Below are positions 6,315 to 8,544 of a stretch of DNA of 8,544 bases, piece after piece; the first letter of the stretch is position 1; every line of letters starts with the position of its first letter. The stretch comes from Eubacterium sp. (lineage in GTDB: Bacteria > Bacillota > Clostridia > Lachnospirales > CAG-274): NCBI GenBank assembly GCA_020859645.1, contig JAJBVU010000089.1, forward strand, positions 1 to 8,544, read 5' to 3'. The position numbers and the translations under genes were made by a program. A model generated the notes under the pieces. It made no database searches, had not been told where the DNA came from, and saw nothing but the letters and a program-made list of their open reading frames with translations.

Positions 6315-6343
6315 ATTATAAATTATTCACCCAAACTTTACAA
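6315..6343 (-). promoter_or_regulatory. Internal promoter for rapZ-whiA-HPr-like genes
   Basis: The minus strand reads TTGTAA (6343-6338), a 17-bp spacer, then a perfect TATAAT (6320-6315). Transcription would begin near 6308, about 40 nt before the rapZ ATG. It sits in the only long gap of the five-gene run, so rapZ onward can be expressed apart from hprK-murB. Confidence 0.75.
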
Positions 6344-6382
6344 GCAAAAAAATGGGCGAATTTATTCCGCTTTGTAAAGTTT
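6333..6382. repeat. 11-bp inverted repeat overlapping the rapZ -35 box
   Basis: The arms AAACTTTACAA (6333-6343) and TTGTAAAGTTT (6372-6382) are perfect inverted copies separated by 28 nt. GC/GC pairs extend them inward after a one-base bulge. One arm contains the -35 box of the rapZ promoter. The pair could be an operator bound by a dimer or looped protein, or an RNA hairpin ending the murB transcript. The minus-strand U-run (7 T) lies inside the loop, not after the stem, which argues against a standard terminator in that direction. Confidence 0.5.
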
Positions 6383-6457
6383 TTATTAGTGAAATTGCCA
6401 ATTATCAAAAGCACAAACAAAAAGTTGTCTAAAGTTTTCGTTTCAACAGGGCATAAT

Positions 6458-7369
6458 TCAGTCAAAATCCCCAATCAATCTGACCTCTCTCTGAAGCTCA
6501 ACACCGAATTTGTCAAAAACTCTTTTCTGAACCTCGCAAATTAGTGAATAAATCTCAGAAGAGGTGGCTCCGCCTTTGTTTATAACAAAGCCGCAGTGCT
6601 TCTCGCTGACCTGCGCTCCGCCTACAGAAAAGCCCCTTAAGCCTGTGTCCTCAATCAGCTTTCCGGCAAAATACCCTTCGGGACGCTTAAATGTGCTTCC
6701 TGCGGAGGGGTAGTTTAAGGGCTGTTTGTCGCTTCGCCTTTTGGCGAGGTCATTCATTTTCTCGGAAATTAAAGCCCTGTCGCCGGGAGTAAGCTTAAAC
6801 TCAGCCTTTAAAGCAATCATACCCTCCTGCATTATTCGGGAGGTTCTGTAGCCGAAGCCGCAGTCCTTATTTTCAAGGGTTATGATTTCTCCGTCCTTAA
6901 CGGCGGCAACCTTGGTTATTACGTCCTTAAGCTCTCCGCCGTAGGCTCCGGCGTTCATACATACGCCGCCTCCTACACTTCCGGGGATTCCGGCAGCAAA
7001 TTCAAAGCCGCTTAAGCCTTCTCTTAAAGCCGCAGCAGCAACGCCGCTTAAGGAAGCCCCTGCTTCGGCGGTTATTGTGTCACCGGCAGCAGTTATTTCG
7101 GAAAAGCTTTTTCCAAGCTTTATAACAAAGCCCTTATAGCCCCTGTCGCTTACAAGAAGGTTTGAGCCGTTTCCTATAATTACATAGGGCAGATTAAGAT
7201 TCTTAAGAAGCTTTACTGTTTCCGCCGTTTCCTCGGCAGATGAAGGCTCAATAAAGAAGCTTGCGTTTCCACCTGTTTTAAAGGTGGTGTGTAGGCTCAT
7301 AGGCTCGTCTTTTTTTACGCTTATCCCCTTAAGACTTAAAGCATTTAATGCATTTTCAATATTTTCCAT
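6458..7369 (-). CDS. murB: UDP-N-acetylenolpyruvoylglucosamine reductase (MurB)
   Basis: This FAD enzyme uses NADPH to reduce UDP-GlcNAc-enolpyruvate to UDP-MurNAc, the second committed cytoplasmic step of peptidoglycan synthesis. The 303 residues match the short MurB type found in Firmicutes. FAD-binding motifs are GNGSNLLVSD (66-75) and GIPGSVGGGVCMNAGAYG (127-144). Catalytic residues are visible: Arg175 in GYRTS, Ser225 in AGSTFKRPEG (the proton donor) and Glu295 in QREVRLIG. None is missing. The start is 16 nt after hprK, with GGAG overlapping the hprK stop and a rather long 12-nt spacer. Linkage to hprK and rapZ is common in Clostridia and couples cell-wall supply with carbon sensing, though a direct functional link is inferred. 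Confidence 0.98.
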   Translation of the reverse strand: MENIENALNALSLKGISVKKDEPMSLHTTFKTGGNASFFIEPSSAEETAETVKLLKNLNLPYVIIGNGSNLLVSDRGYKGFVIKLGKSFSEITAAGDTITAEAGASLSGVAAAALREGLSGFEFAAGIPGSVGGGVCMNAGAYGGELKDVITKVAAVKDGEIITLENKDCGFGYRTSRIMQEGMIALKAEFKLTPGDRALISEKMNDLAKRRSDKQPLNYPSAGSTFKRPEGYFAGKLIEDTGLRGFSVGGAQVSEKHCGFVINKGGATSSEIYSLICEVQKRVFDKFGVELQREVRLIGDFD

Positions 7370-7385
7370 TAAGCTCTTCGGCTCC

Positions 7386-8306
7386 TTATTTCATATTTTG
7401 CATAATTCTGTCATTCAAAACCTGCGCCGCATTATAGCCCATCTTCTTCTGACGGCGGTTTACGGCGGCGGCTTCGCAGATTACCGCTGCATTTCTGCCG
7501 GGACGGATGGGAATCGTGTGGCAGACAATTTTCGTGTCCAAAATTTCAATATATTCCTCGTTCAAGCCTATTCTGTCATAAACCTTACCCTTTTCCCATG
7601 GCTCAAACTTAATAACAAGGTCAATTTTGGCGCTGTCCATAACGGACTGAACACCGAACATCTGCTTAACGTTGATTATGCCTATACCTCTTACCTCGAT
7701 AAAATATCTTATAAGCTTGGGGCAGCTGCCTGTAAGGTTGTCATGGGATATTTTTTTAATCTCAACGGCATCGTCAGCCACAAGTCTGTGACCTCTTTTT
7801 ACAAGCTCCAAAGCGGCTTCGCTTTTGCCTATGCCGCTTTCGCCCATAATAAGAACGCCTTCGCCGTAAATGTCTACCAAAACCCCGTGAACGGTGGTTC
7901 TGGGGGCAAGGCGAACCTTAAGCCAGTTAAGAATTTCCCCCGTAAGCTCCGTTGTTTTGTCTTTTGAAACCAAAACGGGAATATGGCTTTCTTCGGCATA
8001 TTCAAGCATTTCGGGGAAAGGCTCTAAGGAACGGGTTAAAATAAAGCAGGGCATTTCCTTGTAGGAAAAAAGCTTTTTCAGTGTTTCCTTTCTGAAGTTG
8101 GCTTCAAGCTTGCTTAAAAAGCTGTGTTCAACCATGCCTATAAGCTGGGGACGTTCTGCGCCGAAATGCTCATAAAAGCCTGCAAGCTGAATAGCCGGAC
8201 GGTTAAGCTCCGGAGTGGTTATTTTCTTTTCGTCTACAAATTCCTCTCCCGAAACAACCTCGAGATTGAATTCGTCAATAAATTCTCTTAAGGGCAGTGA
8301 ATACAT
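7386..8306 (-). CDS. hprK: HPr kinase/phosphorylase
   Basis: This cytosolic bifunctional enzyme phosphorylates Ser46 of HPr (and of Crh) with ATP or pyrophosphate when glycolytic intermediates are high, and removes the phosphate when phosphate is high. The modified protein then assists CcpA in catabolite repression. The 306 residues match the family. The N-terminal domain covers about 1-130, and the catalytic domain begins with VHGVLVDIYG (His140). It has Walker A GESGIGKS (155-162), the acidic pair ADDAVEI (Asp178, Asp179), the HprK signature IEVRGIGIINV (203-213) and the C-terminal IPIRPGRNAAVICEAAA (265-281). All key residues are present. The start has AAAGGAG 7 nt upstream. It heads a five-gene run that ends in an HPr-like gene keeping the target serine. 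Confidence 0.98.
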   Translation of the reverse strand: MYSLPLREFIDEFNLEVVSGEEFVDEKKITTPELNRPAIQLAGFYEHFGAERPQLIGMVEHSFLSKLEANFRKETLKKLFSYKEMPCFILTRSLEPFPEMLEYAEESHIPVLVSKDKTTELTGEILNWLKVRLAPRTTVHGVLVDIYGEGVLIMGESGIGKSEAALELVKRGHRLVADDAVEIKKISHDNLTGSCPKLIRYFIEVRGIGIINVKQMFGVQSVMDSAKIDLVIKFEPWEKGKVYDRIGLNEEYIEILDTKIVCHTIPIRPGRNAAVICEAAAVNRRQKKMGYNAAQVLNDRIMQNMK

Positions 8307-8328
8307 AGGATTACTCCTTTCTTAATGT

Positions 8329-8357
8329 GTTTTATGTTTTATACGATTTGGTGTAAA
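8329..8357 (-). promoter_or_regulatory. Candidate hprK promoter
   Basis: The minus strand has TTTACA (8357-8352), a 17-bp spacer and TAAAAC (8334-8329), about 23 nt before the hprK ATG. The -35 matches consensus at 5 of 6 positions and the -10 at 4 of 6. An alternative -10, TATAAA (8343-8338), has no good -35. Transcription from either would bypass the repeat further upstream. Confidence 0.4.
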
Positions 8358-8380
8358 AAGCAGTTTAATAAAAATGGAAA

Positions 8381-8445
8381 CCGCTCCACCTCTCCGCCTA
8401 CCTACGGTAGGCACCTCCCCTCAAGGGGAGGCTTGTCGGCTCACG
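8381..8445. repeat. GC-rich double-hairpin intergenic element (REP/MITE-like)
   Basis: Two perfect 7-bp palindromes lie 1 nt apart: GCCTACC-TAC-GGTAGGC (8396-8412) and CCTCCCC-TCAA-GGGGAGG (8414-8431). Further GC-rich flanks (CCGCTCCACCTCTCC on the left, CTTGTCGGCTC on the right) can pair in alternative ways with the second stem. It is an abrupt GC island in an AT-rich gap. The layout resembles dispersed extragenic palindromes seen in gut Clostridia genomes; that identity rests on memory of the pattern and was not searched. There is no U-run directly after the stems, so it is not a classic terminator. Confidence 0.6.
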
Positions 8446-8544
8446 TAACTAAAAAAATAATTTATTTGTTTGATATATGATATAATATTTTTAACAATTT
8501 TTCATTATAATAATTAAAGAACAGAAAAATAATTTTTTCAAAAG
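8446..8544. other. AT-rich window edge, no gene seen
   Basis: This strongly AT-rich stretch contains TATAAT-like words on both strands (for example at 8481-8486 on the plus strand) but no good -35 partner, ribosome binding site or open frame. It probably belongs to the intergenic space upstream of hprK. Confidence 0.4.

Larger units (their letters stand above)
6269..6457. other. Intergenic gap murB-rapZ
   Basis: This 189-nt AT-rich gap holds the rapZ promoter, the inverted repeat and the rapZ ribosome binding site. Just after the murB stop, the minus strand has GTTG...CAAC (6444-6421) followed by TTTTTGTTTG. This is too weakly paired to call a terminator with confidence, but it may attenuate the hprK-murB transcript. 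Confidence 0.5.

Noticed and set aside
7284..7967. Long plus-strand open frame across the murB-hprK junction
   Set aside because: It is antisense to two well-supported genes with full catalytic motifs, has no promoter or ribosome binding site, and its translation is low-complexity shadow sequence.
8396..8431. Two-unit CRISPR or tandem repeat
   Set aside because: The two palindromes have different sequences and there are no spaced direct repeats, so this is neither a CRISPR array nor a tandem repeat.
8461..8520. Plus-strand promoter at the right edge based on TATAAT at 8481
   Set aside because: There is no acceptable -35 at 16-18 bp, and such words arise easily in this AT-rich stretch.

Overview
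The window looks like a chromosomal housekeeping segment from a low- to mid-GC Firmicute, most likely a Clostridia relative. The evidence is HPr kinase/phosphorylase, WhiA and RapZ clustered together, a T-box leader in front of a tRNA synthetase gene, and strong AAGGAG-type ribosome binding sites. Every convincing gene lies on the minus strand, so transcription runs from high to low coordinates. There is no sign of phage, transposase, CRISPR, rRNA or tRNA.

Right part (8544 to about 4227): an AT-rich edge and a GC-rich double-hairpin repeat precede a five-gene run, hprK - murB - rapZ - whiA - small HPr-like gene. Spacing is tight (16, 6 and 17 nt), except for a 189-nt gap between murB and rapZ. 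That gap holds a good internal promoter (TTGTAA / 17 bp / TATAAT) whose -35 box lies in an 11-bp inverted repeat. The run combines carbon-catabolite signalling (HprK and an HPr-like partner), peptidoglycan precursor synthesis (MurB), a nucleotide-binding regulator (RapZ) and a DNA-binding regulator (WhiA). The HPr-like protein has lost the PTS histidine but kept the serine that HprK phosphorylates, so it resembles Bacillus Crh. The yvcK/glmR gene often found between rapZ and whiA is absent.

Middle and left (about 4170 to 263): a complete T-box leader, with a probable valine GTA specifier, a T-box sequence and a terminator, controls a two-gene unit. This unit is an EamA/DMT-family transporter followed by valS, whose ends overlap by 17 nt. 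The unit closes with a strong intrinsic terminator just after valS. The arrangement suggests that uncharged tRNA-Val induces both valine activation and a transporter, which makes the transporter a candidate for valine or branched-chain amino acid movement.

Left edge (1 to about 210): a separate minus-strand unit begins here, with a promoter, a leader of about 115 nt containing a small hairpin, a good ribosome binding site and the first 19 codons of a very hydrophobic protein that runs off the window.

The gene content is mostly ordinary and conserved. The items most worth a second look are the His-less HPr, the transporter under T-box control, a 7-codon upstream ORF that takes the best ribosome binding site at the transporter start, and the operator-like repeat at the rapZ promoter. 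I saw no wholly new multi-gene system.
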